From assembly GCF_000429165.1 (NCBI RefSeq), contig NZ_AUBI01000001.1:62001-126000 (forward strand): a DNA stretch of 64,000 nucleotides, written 5' to 3'. Positions 9,135 to 17,702 of the stretch are shown one piece after another. The number at the start of each line of letters is the position of its first letter. Within the stretch, counting starts at the first letter, position 1. Below the pieces are notes generated by a model, which saw only the letters and a program-made list of their open reading frames with translations, searched no databases and was not told where the DNA came from. The position numbers and the translations under genes are program-made. The DNA comes from Acetobacter nitrogenifigens DSM 23921 = NBRC 105050 (GTDB lineage: Bacteria; Pseudomonadota; Alphaproteobacteria; Acetobacterales; Acetobacteraceae).

Positions 9135-10036
9135 GCGGGATGGGTCTCCAGCCAGTGTCTTGCGATGTCGAGGCGCGTCGCCACCCATACCCGGTCGTGC
9201 GCCATGACGTGGTCGAGGAAGCGCGCGACCGCGCGGGCGCGCGCCGGTCGTCCGGCGATCCGGCAATGCAGGCCGACAGACATCATACGTGGCGTCTCCG
9301 CGCCCTCGTCCCACAACTGATCGAAGGTGTCGCGCAGATAGCGGAAAAACTGCTCGCCTTCCGTAAAACCGTTCAGCGCCACGATCTTCATGTCGTTCAC
9401 GTCGAGCGTGTAGGGCACGATCAGCTGCGCCCGACCGTGCGTGCGATCGTAATACGGCAGGTCGTCGGCGTAGGAATCCGCGTCGTAGACGAACCCCCCT
9501 TCCTCGGCGACAAGGCGCGCCGTATTGGGGCTTGTGCGTCCCTGATACCAGCCGAGCGGCCGTGTTCCGGTCAGCGCCGTATGGATTGCGACGGCTTCGG
9601 CGATGTGTTCGCGTTCGACGGCTTCTGGCGCGTCCTGATAATCGATCCAGCGCAATCCGTGGGAGGCGATTTCCCAGTTCGCCGACAGCATGGCGTCGAC
9701 GGCGGCTGGGTTGCGGGCCATCGCCATCGCCACGCCGAACACCGTCACCGGCAGCCCGCGTTCGACGAACAACCGTCGCAATCGCCAGAATCCGGCGCGG
9801 GAACCGTATTCATAAAGGCTTTCCATGGCCATTGCTCGCGCGCCCGAAACCGCCCGCGCGCCGACCATTTCGGACAGGAACGCTTCGGATGCGGGGTCGC
9901 CGTGCAGGACGGAGTTCTCGGCGCCTTCCTCGTAATTGACGACGAACTGCACCGCCACGCGCGCACCGCCGGGCCAGCGCGCGTCCGGCGGCGTCTGGCC
10001 GTATCCGGCAAGATCCCGAGGATAGGCCCCGCTCAT
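9131..10036 (-). CDS. puuE: Allantoinase, polysaccharide-deacetylase type
   Basis: A 301-residue NodB-fold hydrolase that opens the allantoin ring to allantoate. The start ATG 10036 (MSGAYPRDLAGYGQTPPDAR) is chosen because it overlaps the pucG stop (ATGA) and gives the usual N-terminus with WPGGARVAVQFVVNYEEG. EYGSRAGFWRL, the SHGLRWIDY metal-site region, LGWYQGRTSPNTARL and the final FLDHVMAHDRVWVATR segment are as in PuuE. The family is unrelated to the metal-dependent AllB allantoinase. The neighbours uraD and pucG support the assignment. Confidence 0.93.
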   Translation of the reverse strand: MSGAYPRDLAGYGQTPPDARWPGGARVAVQFVVNYEEGAENSVLHGDPASEAFLSEMVGARAVSGARAMAMESLYEYGSRAGFWRLRRLFVERGLPVTVFGVAMAMARNPAAVDAMLSANWEIASHGLRWIDYQDAPEAVEREHIAEAVAIHTALTGTRPLGWYQGRTSPNTARLVAEEGGFVYDADSYADDLPYYDRTHGRAQLIVPYTLDVNDMKIVALNGFTEGEQFFRYLRDTFDQLWDEGAETPRMMSVGLHCRIAGRPARARAVARFLDHVMAHDRVWVATRLDIARHWLETHPA

Positions 10037-11280
10037 GCCGCGTCCTGAAGCGTCGCGTTCCATGCGGCGAGCGCGGCGTCCACGCCCTCTCCACGACGGA
10101 CGGCGTATCCCTGCCCCGCAAGCACCGTGTCCAACGCGCCGATCGTGTGCAGGACCTTGTGTTTCATCGCGTTGTAACCCATCGCGCCGATGCGCCATAT
10201 CCGTCCGGCGAGCGGCCCGAACGCCGTGCCGATCTCGATTTCGAAATCCTCGCGCATCCGCGCGCGCACGGCGTCTCCGTTGACGCCTTCGGGTATCCAG
10301 ACGCCTGTTACGTTCGTCATGCGGAACGCATCCTGACCGAACACATTCAGACCCATCGCCCGCAATCCCGCCGTCACGGCGGCGCTTGCGGCGCGATGGC
10401 GGGCGAAGCGCGTCGCCAGCCCTTCTTCAAGCATCACACGGGCGCATTCCCGCGCGCCGTAAAGCATCGTCGTCGCTTCGGTATGATGGTTCAGGCGTTT
10501 TTCCGACCAGTAATCCATCACCATGGCGAGGTCGAAATAGTTTGAGCCGATGCGGGCGCCGATGCCATCCGTGGCGTCCGCCGCGCGTATGCCGCTCTCC
10601 ACGTGCCGGCGCCTGAAAATGTGCTCGGCGGCGCAGTCGGAAATCGTGATGGGCGAGGAACCCGGCGGCCCGCCCATGCATTTTTGCAGCCCGCCCGTCA
10701 CGACGTCCACGCCCCATCCATCGACATCCACCGCCATGCCGCCCAGCGTCGCAGTCGCATCGACGTAGGACAGGACGCCGTGTTTGCGACAGATCTCGCC
10801 AACGCCCTCAAGCGGCTGAGCCATTGTGGTGGACGTGTCGCCGTGGATGCAGGCGAAGACCGCCGGGCGATGCGCGACAATCGCGGCTTCGATGGCCTCC
10901 GGGGTTGCGACCTCGCCCCATTCGAGATCGAGCGTGCGGACGTCGGCGCCGATCCGCTCCGCGATTTCGGACAGCAGCAGCCCGAAACGCCCGGCCCGGA
11001 CGATCAGGATGCGCGCCCCCGGCTCAACAAGGGAGACCATCGCCGCCTCTATCCCGGCCCTCGCCGTGCCGTCGATCAGGAAGGTCCACCTGTTGGATGT
11101 CATGAACACCTGACGATAAAGCGCCATGGTCTGGTTCATATATTCCGTCATTTCCGGGTCGAACTGTCCCAGCATGTCTGCGCTCATCGCGCGCAAAACG
11201 CGCGGATGGACGTTCACAGGCCCCGGTCCCATCAGCAGACGCTGCGGCGGATCTATCTGTCCGAAAAATGGTTCCTGCAT
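10033..11280 (-). CDS. pucG: (S)-ureidoglycine-glyoxylate transaminase
   Basis: A 415-residue class V PLP aminotransferase. PucG transfers the amino group of ureidoglycine to glyoxylate, giving oxalurate and glycine. It opens MQEPFFGQIDPPQRLLMGPG, has the substrate-loop QFDPEMTEYMNQ, YVDATATLGGM with the PLP Asp, and the Schiff-base lysine in GGLQKCMGGPPGSSP. A closely related alanine-glyoxylate aminotransferase is the alternative, but the position directly upstream of puuE-uraD-uraH argues for the ureide role. A 164-bp gap with an inverted repeat separates it from hpxW, so it may have its own promoter. Confidence 0.88.
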   Translation of the reverse strand: MQEPFFGQIDPPQRLLMGPGPVNVHPRVLRAMSADMLGQFDPEMTEYMNQTMALYRQVFMTSNRWTFLIDGTARAGIEAAMVSLVEPGARILIVRAGRFGLLLSEIAERIGADVRTLDLEWGEVATPEAIEAAIVAHRPAVFACIHGDTSTTMAQPLEGVGEICRKHGVLSYVDATATLGGMAVDVDGWGVDVVTGGLQKCMGGPPGSSPITISDCAAEHIFRRRHVESGIRAADATDGIGARIGSNYFDLAMVMDYWSEKRLNHHTEATTMLYGARECARVMLEEGLATRFARHRAASAAVTAGLRAMGLNVFGQDAFRMTNVTGVWIPEGVNGDAVRARMREDFEIEIGTAFGPLAGRIWRIGAMGYNAMKHKVLHTIGALDTVLAGQGYAVRRGEGVDAALAAWNATLQDAA

Positions 11281-11362
11281 CGTCTCTTTTCCTAATATCT
11301 CGCCAACTCACACGTCTATGCGCGCTCATGGACTCCGGTTTACTGTTTTAACGAATTTCTTT

Positions 11363-11392
11363 ATCCGATCAGCCGATTCCGTTTGATCGGAT
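11363..11392. promoter_or_regulatory. Inverted repeat upstream of pucG (candidate operator)
   Basis: ATCCGATCA (11363-11371) and TGATCGGAT (11384-11392) are perfect 9-bp inverted arms with a 12-bp spacer, about 80 bp ahead of the pucG start. No T-run follows on either strand, so an operator is more likely than a terminator. No regulator gene is adjacent. Confidence 0.45.
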
Positions 11393-11444
11393 GATGCTCT
11401 AATATTTCCGGCGAGCGTCATCCGGAGTTACGACGCTTCACCGT

Positions 11445-13037
11445 TCACCACGCCGCCACAGCTCCGTCGCTGCGCGGGTCGGACGCGCCTTCCAGCACGC
11501 CGTCCGGGTTTCTCACGATCGCTCCCGCGTGCCCCATCATCGACGTGAATGGCGCGGAGCGCTCGATCGCGTGGCCCGTAGCGCCGAGACGCGCGATCAG
11601 TTCGGGCGCAAAGCGGTCCTCGTATTTCAGGGTCACGCTGTCCTCGCCCCATGTCCGGCCCAGCAGCCAGCGCGGCGCCGTGACGGCTTCCTGCAATCCC
11701 ATGCCGAACCGGGCGTAGCGGGTGAACACCGCCGCCTGTGTCTGCGGCTGCCCTTCGCCGCCCATCGTGCCGTAGACCATCAGGCGTCCGTCATCGAAAC
11801 GGGCCGCTGCGGGGTTCAGGGTATGGAACGGCTTGCGGCCGGGTTTCAGGGCGTTCCATCCGTCTTCGGCGATCCTGAAGCTCGCGCCCCGGTTCTGCCA
11901 GGTGATCCCTGTCTCGGGCAGAACGACGCCAGAACCGAACTCAAAATAGGTGCTCTGGATCATACTGACCGCAACGCCATTACTATCAATGGCGCCGAGC
12001 CATACCGTGTCCCCAGCCTGAGACGGGTGCGGCCACGGCGCGGCCCGCATCGGGTCGATGGCCGCAGCCATGGCGTCAAGTGTCCGCGAATCATCGAGAA
12101 GCGTCTGTGCGTCCACGGTCATATAGGCCGGGTCGCCGACATGGCGGTCGCGATATCGAAAGGCCTGCTTCGTCGCTTCGACAAGGCCATGAATGTGTTC
12201 GAAGCTTTCACCCTGCGTCACGCCAAGACGATCGAACAGAGACAGGATAAGCAGCGACGCCACGCCCTGCGTCGGCGGCGCCATGTTGAATAATGTCGCG
12301 CCCTTGATGGACGTGGACAGAGGCGGTCGAACGCTCGCGCGATGCGCCGCCAGATCGGCGGCGGTGACCGGACTTCCCGCAGATGCAAGATCGGCCGCGA
12401 TACGCGCCGCCAGCGGCCCGTCATAGAACGAGGCTGGACCGACTTCCGCCAGTTCGCGCAGCGTCGCACCGAGCGCAGGATTGCGCAGAAGCTCGCCCTC
12501 AAGCAACGGACGACCGTCGGGCTCATATATCGCTGCGTAACCAGAGACCGGGCGCAGTTCAGCTGATTTCGCCGCAGCCAGTTCCGCGCCGCCCTTCGTC
12601 ACCGGCGCGCCGTTCTCCGCATACCAAATGGCGTCGCGCAGCAGCCGCTCCAGCGGCAGCGGCGTTCCGGCCTGCGCCGCGAGTTCGAGCGCCTTCGCCC
12701 AGCCGGAAATCGTCCCCGCTACAGTGTTTGCAGCAAGAGGACCGCGCCACGGCACGGCGTCATACCCATTCCTGCGATAGAGATCGAGATCGGCCGCCGC
12801 CGCTGCGCCGCCGCAGGCGTCAATGGTCTGCGTGCGGCCGTCCGGCCAGCAGATAAGCCAGAACCCGTCTCCGCCGATCGACGTCATATGCGGATAAACG
12901 ACTGCGAGGGCCGCCGCCGTGGCGATGACGGCCTCGATAGCCGAACCGCCGTCATGCAGCACGTCGACGCCCGCCTGCGCCGCAAGATGATGCGGGGCGG
13001 TGACCATGCCGCGTGTCGAGCGCTGGGTGTGCAGCAT
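11445..13037 (-). CDS. hpxW: Oxamate amidohydrolase-like Ntn hydrolase (HpxW, gamma-glutamyltransferase fold)
   Basis: A 530-residue member of the gamma-glutamyltransferase superfamily. The likely autoprocessing nucleophile is T344 in AGDTVWLGAIDSNGVAVSMI. SIGGDGFWLICWPDG near residues 53-67, the MAPPTQGVASL segment and GTMGGEGQPQTQAAV near the C-terminus are typical. HpxW of Klebsiella hydrolyses oxamate to oxalate and ammonia and is of the same length. Unlike secreted gamma-glutamyltransferases this protein has no signal peptide. It follows hpxY by 12 bp, and the hpxX-hpxY-hpxW order supports the HpxW call; a generic gamma-glutamyltransferase is the alternative. Confidence 0.85.
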   Translation of the reverse strand: MLHTQRSTRGMVTAPHHLAAQAGVDVLHDGGSAIEAVIATAAALAVVYPHMTSIGGDGFWLICWPDGRTQTIDACGGAAAAADLDLYRRNGYDAVPWRGPLAANTVAGTISGWAKALELAAQAGTPLPLERLLRDAIWYAENGAPVTKGGAELAAAKSAELRPVSGYAAIYEPDGRPLLEGELLRNPALGATLRELAEVGPASFYDGPLAARIAADLASAGSPVTAADLAAHRASVRPPLSTSIKGATLFNMAPPTQGVASLLILSLFDRLGVTQGESFEHIHGLVEATKQAFRYRDRHVGDPAYMTVDAQTLLDDSRTLDAMAAAIDPMRAAPWPHPSQAGDTVWLGAIDSNGVAVSMIQSTYFEFGSGVVLPETGITWQNRGASFRIAEDGWNALKPGRKPFHTLNPAAARFDDGRLMVYGTMGGEGQPQTQAAVFTRYARFGMGLQEAVTAPRWLLGRTWGEDSVTLKYEDRFAPELIARLGATGHAIERSAPFTSMMGHAGAIVRNPDGVLEGASDPRSDGAVAAW

Positions 13038-13049
13038 ACGCCTCTATCC

Positions 13050-14450
13050 TCAGGAGTTACCGGAATTTGACGACGACATATGGACCGGCGCAGGCGCAGG
13101 AGTTGGGAAACCCAACAGTCCGGCTTGCGAAAGCGCAGTGGCCACGGCGAAAAGGCTGGCCTCTTTTCCCGGCGCGGCGATGAGCTGCACGCCAAGCGGC
13201 AACTGCTCTTCAGCCGACGCGCCTTCGTGCGCAGGCGGCGCAAGCGGAGCGGCGAGGATCGGCATCCCGGCCAGACTTAACGGCTGGGTGAACAGCCCCA
13301 GGTTGGCGCGGGCGGACACCGGCTTGCCGCCCACCATGATCGTCGGCTGATCGATGCGCGGCGCCGGGCCGACTGTCGCGGGCGCAATGAGAACGTCCAC
13401 ATGCTCGAACAGCGCATGGACCTGCTCGCGGAACCAGTTTCGAATACGATGAGCCCGGATCACCGGCGCTGCCGGCAGCATGGCGCCGGCCATCAGCCTG
13501 TCGCGGGTGGCGGGGTCGTAGTCCATCGGTCGCGTTCGCAAACGGGGTAGATGCAGGGAACCTCCCTCCGCCGCAGTAATAACGAAGGACGCCGCGCGAG
13601 CGCGCGCCGCCTCTGGCAGTTCGACGATACGGGAGATTCCGAGGAACCCGGTCAGACGGTCCAGACCCTCTCTCAATGCTGGGACAAGATCCTGTTCGAA
13701 CCACCCGCCCAGTCGGGCCACGCGCAGCCCGCCTGCGTCAGGAATGTCGCTGAGAGAACGACCATCCATCGCTTCGAACGCCAGTTTCAGATCGCCTACG
13801 TCTCCGGCGAAAGGACCAACCACGTCGAGGCTGGCTGCAAATGGATACACTCCGCCGAGCGGCAGGCGACCCTGCGTTGGCCGCAGTCCCCACACGCCGC
13901 ACAGCGACGCGGGAACGCGGATCGAACCGTTAGTGTCCGACCCGATAGCTATCGGAACGAGGCCGCCCGCGACGGCCGCCGCTGATCCACCCGAGGAGCC
14001 CCCCGCCAGACGATCCGTATCACGCGGGTTGCGAGTGACGCCGTAATGGGCGTTCTCGGTTGCAAAGCCGTAGGCGAACTCATCCATGTTCAGCAGTGCG
14101 AGTGGAATGGCCCCTGCCGCGATCAGACGCCGCACCACGATAGCGTCGTCTTCCTTCGGAGGGTCAGAAGCCAGCACGACGGAGCCTGCAGTCGTCACCT
14201 CCCCGGCGACGTCGAACAGATCCTTCACGCCGAACGGCACGCCCGCCAACGGGCCGACCTGCTCGCCTCGCGCAATGCGAATGTCGATTGCGTCGGCCAT
14301 ACGCCGCGCGCGCTCCGCGAGAAGTCGCGTCACGCTGACATAGGCGGAGTCACGTATCTCGATGGTCTCGATCGCCGCTTCGATCGTCTCGCGCGCGGTC
14401 CTTACGCCAAATCGGACTGCGTTCGCCTGCGCTGCGGCGGTCGTCATCAT
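13050..14450 (-). CDS. hpxY: AtzE/HpxY-family amidohydrolase (amidase signature)
   Basis: A 466-residue amidase-signature enzyme with the Ser-cisSer-Lys triad visible as the Lys in GVPFGVKDLF and the serines in LAGGSSGGSAAAVAGG. The start at ATG 14450 overlaps the hpxX stop (ATGA); an in-frame ATG at 14477 lies inside hpxX. AtzE-type enzymes work with a small AtzG/HpxX-like partner, and here that partner is directly upstream. In the Klebsiella hpx cluster the homologue is required for use of purine nitrogen; its exact substrate, probably an oxalurate/ureide amide, is inferred. The C-terminal 20 residues are Pro/Ser-rich. Confidence 0.87.
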   Translation of the reverse strand: MMTTAAAQANAVRFGVRTARETIEAAIETIEIRDSAYVSVTRLLAERARRMADAIDIRIARGEQVGPLAGVPFGVKDLFDVAGEVTTAGSVVLASDPPKEDDAIVVRRLIAAGAIPLALLNMDEFAYGFATENAHYGVTRNPRDTDRLAGGSSGGSAAAVAGGLVPIAIGSDTNGSIRVPASLCGVWGLRPTQGRLPLGGVYPFAASLDVVGPFAGDVGDLKLAFEAMDGRSLSDIPDAGGLRVARLGGWFEQDLVPALREGLDRLTGFLGISRIVELPEAARARAASFVITAAEGGSLHLPRLRTRPMDYDPATRDRLMAGAMLPAAPVIRAHRIRNWFREQVHALFEHVDVLIAPATVGPAPRIDQPTIMVGGKPVSARANLGLFTQPLSLAGMPILAAPLAPPAHEGASAEEQLPLGVQLIAAPGKEASLFAVATALSQAGLLGFPTPAPAPVHMSSSNSGNS

Positions 14451-14635
14451 GGCGTATACCCAAACGCTGGCTCGCAATGATCGGAAAGCGGCAGTCCTTC
14501 GATCAGGGCCACGTAGCCGCGCAGCACACTGGCGTTGGCTTCGACGCCCGGTCGGCAGGCGTCCGGTAGAGGCAGAGCCACCGCCTGCGCCATGATCGCG
14601 AGTTCATCTACTCCACTGTCGTCATTCACAGACAT
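14447..14635 (-). CDS. hpxX: DUF4089 / AtzG-HpxX-like small subunit
   Basis: A 62-residue acidic helical protein (VDELAIMAQAVALPLPDACR and ASVLRGYVALIEGLPL). It has the size and pattern of DUF4089 proteins that accompany AtzE-family amidases, as GatC accompanies GatA. The stop overlaps the start of hpxY. It is the first gene of the ureide operon. HpxZ (DUF3225), found in the Klebsiella operon, is not present next to it. Confidence 0.82.
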   Translation of the reverse strand: MSVNDDSGVDELAIMAQAVALPLPDACRPGVEANASVLRGYVALIEGLPLSDHCEPAFGYTP

Positions 14636-14935
14636 ATCCGCCCCTTCATCATACCTCGCGATCAGGCGTCGACCATTTCGCGCACGACGGAATTGTTACA
14701 CGCGCGACGCCCGTCAGGAAGGTTTGTCCGGCGTCACCCCAATCGTTTCGAATTAGAACTTTTTGTCAGGACTGGAACCAATAGCGACGCCCCGAATTTC
14801 CGTAGAGAATCCACGACTACGCTGCCTGTTGAATCCAGGGCGCTTTATAGGAACGCTTCGACTGTTCGAGCAAAGTGCAGAAAAAACAGTGGATTGGAAC
14901 TGCTTTCGCCAGTCGGGCATGAACGGCCCCGGCGC
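14636..14935. promoter_or_regulatory. Upstream region of the hpx/ureide operon
   Basis: A 300-bp non-coding stretch lies between the monooxygenase-like gene and hpxX, both on the minus strand. It should carry the operon promoter and the terminator of the upstream gene. I see no convincing open frame and no strong hairpin. Its base composition is lower in GC than the flanking genes. Confidence 0.4.
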
Positions 14936-16390
14936 CTATCGAGGTGGCGGCTCCGTGCTGATCAATTCAGGGGTATCATAGTTGAGCAAGCTATCGAGGT
15001 GCCACTGACCGTCCGTCACGAACAGATCGCGCGTGAGCCCACGCGCCAGACGATCCACACCGAAGCGCATGCCGCTGATGGACGCGCCGGAAAGTCCCAT
15101 GCTGGGCGTAGCCGAGAAGGTGAAATTATGGATCGCCGCCAGCAACGGCGCGCGCGGGTCCGCCGCATCCTTGGGCAGAAACTGGTAGGCGTCGCCGAGA
15201 TATGGATGTGCGCCGATCAACGTGTGCTCGTCGCCGTCGGGCGGCGTGAAGCGATCCCGCCAGAGCGCCACGGCGTCTGCAAAAGACGCGGTCTCCGGAC
15301 GAAGCTTCAAATCGACCGTGAAGCCCGCGCCGATGATGACGAAGTCGAAGCGTTTCTCGCCGAGCGGCGTATCCACGACGATCTCCTCTCCCTCCATCCG
15401 CGCGCCAGTCCATGGACAGCCGGTATGGAAAGAGAAACCCTCATGCCGACGGCAACGCCAGAACGTGTCCTGCGGCGGCGGCTGGTTGAGATCGTAGATG
15501 TGCGCCATGAAGCGCCAGCGCTGAAGATCCGGTAGCGACGGAAAATGCGCGAGAAATCCGGTGTTTTCCATCCATCGGTATGGATTGACTGACGGGATGG
15601 CCTTCCGGCGAAGGCAGAGTTCGACTGACTTGACGCCTGCTTCCAGAGCTGTGGCCGCGTTGTCAAAGGCGGAGGCCCCGGCGCCAAGAACGCCAACCCG
15701 TTTTCCGCGCAGCGCAGCGAAGTCGATTGCCTCGGACGTGTGCGCGTAACGGGACTTCGGCAACGCCTCACGGATAAAAGCGGGCGTGTTCCAGCATCCG
15801 CCGCCATCTATGCCGGTGGCTAGCACGAGCTTGCGCGCCAACTGGGTGCTGACGCCGCCATCCGCCGAGCGAAAGGTCAATCGCAGGAGGCCGTTTTCCC
15901 ACGTGACACCCTCGAAATTACGATCGTTTTCGACAGGCAGCTCAAGCGTCTGACGGAACCAGTCGAGATAAGCCTGCCAATCCTGTCGGGATATCTTCTC
16001 CAGAGCGTCCCATGCGTCAGCGCCGTATCGCGCTGAGAACCATGAACGCGGCGTCAGGCTAGGCACGCCAAGATCCGGCCCGGTCACATATTTAGGCGTT
16101 CGCAAAGTGATCATACGCGCGAACGTGACCCAAGGCCCCTCTCCACCCCGCGGCGCGCGATCGAAAATCGTGACATTGTCGACGTTAAGGCGCTTCAACG
16201 CGAACGCGGTGGCAAGGCCGCCCTGACCAGCGCCGATGATCGCGACATCCAGCACGGCTTCGCCGTCGTGTCTGGTCACAGGCATCCACTCGCGGCGCGG
16301 ATAGCGTATGCAATCCAGATCGCGCCTCACCTGCCCGCTCAACGCTTCAAGGGATGGCGCCGACACTTCCGTTTCGCGCGGCGTGTTCAT
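14936..16390 (-). CDS. Flavin-containing monooxygenase-like NAD(P)/FAD oxidoreductase
   Basis: A 484-residue two-dinucleotide-binding flavoprotein. The FAD Rossmann motif is IIGAGQGGLATAFAL near residues 50-65 and the NAD(P) motif is VGVLGAGASAFDNAA in the middle. A third conserved stretch, FDFVIIGAGFTVDLK, follows. This arrangement is that of FMO/Baeyer-Villiger-type monooxygenases; the substrate cannot be told. It is not the PHBH-type urate hydroxylase HpxO, so although it lies upstream of the ureide operon I do not assign it to that pathway. The ATG has a good AGGAG site, which overlaps a long hairpin-rich leader. Confidence 0.8.
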   Translation of the reverse strand: MNTPRETEVSAPSLEALSGQVRRDLDCIRYPRREWMPVTRHDGEAVLDVAIIGAGQGGLATAFALKRLNVDNVTIFDRAPRGGEGPWVTFARMITLRTPKYVTGPDLGVPSLTPRSWFSARYGADAWDALEKISRQDWQAYLDWFRQTLELPVENDRNFEGVTWENGLLRLTFRSADGGVSTQLARKLVLATGIDGGGCWNTPAFIREALPKSRYAHTSEAIDFAALRGKRVGVLGAGASAFDNAATALEAGVKSVELCLRRKAIPSVNPYRWMENTGFLAHFPSLPDLQRWRFMAHIYDLNQPPPQDTFWRCRRHEGFSFHTGCPWTGARMEGEEIVVDTPLGEKRFDFVIIGAGFTVDLKLRPETASFADAVALWRDRFTPPDGDEHTLIGAHPYLGDAYQFLPKDAADPRAPLLAAIHNFTFSATPSMGLSGASISGMRFGVDRLARGLTRDLFVTDGQWHLDSLLNYDTPELISTEPPPR

Positions 16391-16399
16391 AGGGGTGCT

Positions 16400-16500
16400 C
16401 CTGTTCTCCCACTACCTGCGCAGAACGCAGATAGTGGGGCGTTCAAACGAAGAACAGGTGGTCGCGCCCCCCCGGCGCGACCGAGTGTTTCCCCCACTCG
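16400..16500 (-). promoter_or_regulatory. Structured 5' leader of the monooxygenase-like gene (candidate cis-regulatory RNA)
   Basis: In transcript order: hairpin 1, CGAGTG/CACTCG (16500-16482); hairpin 2, a perfect 9-bp stem GGTCGCGCC/GGCGCGACC with 5-nt loop (16482-16460), overlapping hairpin 1 by one base; then an 8-bp outer helix CCTGTTCT (16458-16451) with AGAACAGG (16407-16400) enclosing hairpin 3. Hairpin 3 is a 13-bp stem with one G-U pair and a 5-nt loop (16438-16408). The last strand of the outer helix overlaps the ribosome-binding site AGGAG, so the fold would restrict translation. I do not recognise it as a known riboswitch class. Confidence 0.55.
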
Positions 16501-16761
16501 CACCGTCCTGATGTCGAAACTAATGCGAAAGGGGGGCGCCCGGTCCAGTATAATATTACAACCAGGGCGTTGCCGAAACGGAAACACCCGCTTGCTTCGG
16601 TATTCTCCGCAGTAAGCGCAATCGCTCGGCGACGGCCTGTAGATCCCGTTGTTGCGACAAGCCGATCGCACGCATCAGCTGATCCGTGCGCGGCCGCTCC
16701 TTCGCCTTACCCATCAGCGGCGTTCATTTTTGCTCATGCGATTGCGCAAAGCGAAGCTCCG
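16501..16761. other. Intergenic, upstream part of the leader region
   Basis: No gene recognised. On the minus strand TATACT (about 16552-16547) in an AT-rich patch could be a -10 element for the leader and the monooxygenase-like gene; a matching -35 is weak. The rest separates it from the nucleotidyltransferase-like gene. Confidence 0.35.
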
Positions 16762-17547
16762 TCACCCAAAAGATCGCACGAGGCTCGAGAAAATTTGGTC
16801 GAACTGCTCAGATGCGACGCCTGTCGGCGCAGGCGTGCTCACGTCAGCGAGGCGTTGCATCTCGCTATCCATGAATATCTGAATACGCGGGAGGGGCGGC
16901 ATGATAGCGGTTTCCGCCTTCTCGCGTTTTTCGTTCAATAATTTATGGATATCGGCGCGCAGATCTTCCTCAAGTCCTTCCGTCAGGGACCCCACATCCT
17001 CTGGAGGCGAATCATCGTGATCTGCACGCCACCGGGCGCGCAAAACGCAATACGCAGCGTCGAAAAACTCAGCGAAATCCTGATCCGTGCCGAAACCCCA
17101 ACTTCTGACCTGGGTAACGGCGCGATCGCGAAGCCGCACGAAATCAAACGCTCGGATGTTGGCTGGCCCGATAAGTCCGGTGCATTCACTCCAGCCCTCG
17201 GGCTGTTCAAAGTAGGCGTCACCCTGCGCGACACTCAGCAGAGCCTCAAAATCGCCACTCTGGGCGGAGCGCAAAACGCCGCGAATATCGCTCCCTGTCA
17301 TGTTCAACCCGGGGGACACGGGCAGCGAGATTTTCTCAGCTCCCGGCGTCAGCTTGAGATACCAGTCCGCCTTCCGAACATAAGCAAACTGAACGTCATG
17401 AGGGGTATCGAGTGAACCTGCGCCATATCCGCGAGGACCTGCTTCGGTGGCCCGTAGAACCCGCACACCAAACGCGCTTTCAATCTGCGGCAGCGACTGT
17501 CGAACGATTTGACAGATTTTCGGGTCGACAGCCCCTGCGTCACTCAT
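16762..17547 (-). CDS. Degenerate nucleotidyltransferase, RlaP/YcgL-type superfamily
   Basis: A 261-residue protein that follows the layout of predicted nucleotidyltransferases of the RlaP type (DNA polymerase beta superfamily). These have an ESGSRAWG loop, a DSDYDVRF acidic motif and a WYL segment. Here the matching positions read EAGPRGYG, LDTPHDVQF and ADWYLKL: the loop Ser is Pro and one of the three acidic residues is Pro. The C-terminal region (residues 180-261) is helical and charged. ATG 17547 is chosen over an upstream TTG because GAAGAGG lies 5 bp ahead. Loss of the metal-binding pattern suggests an inactive or repurposed enzyme. No RNA ligase partner is nearby. Confidence 0.55.
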   Translation of the reverse strand: MSDAGAVDPKICQIVRQSLPQIESAFGVRVLRATEAGPRGYGAGSLDTPHDVQFAYVRKADWYLKLTPGAEKISLPVSPGLNMTGSDIRGVLRSAQSGDFEALLSVAQGDAYFEQPEGWSECTGLIGPANIRAFDFVRLRDRAVTQVRSWGFGTDQDFAEFFDAAYCVLRARWRADHDDSPPEDVGSLTEGLEEDLRADIHKLLNEKREKAETAIMPPLPRIQIFMDSEMQRLADVSTPAPTGVASEQFDQIFSSLVRSFG

Positions 17548-17702
17548 CACGGCCTCTTCGCTCAAGACGGCGTCATGAAACCCGACATTTATTGATAAAC
17601 ACCGAACATCATGTCTCAGCGATTTGAGTCGCGCAGGTCGGGCCAGTCAATCGCGCTTCAAAATATTAACGTATTGATCACGATAGATCGCCAGAAGACA
17701 AA

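Noticed and set aside
14936-16390. Flavoprotein as the missing urate hydroxylase HpxO
   Set aside because: It has the two-Rossmann FMO layout, not the PHBH type of HpxO, and is separated from the ureide operon by 300 bp.
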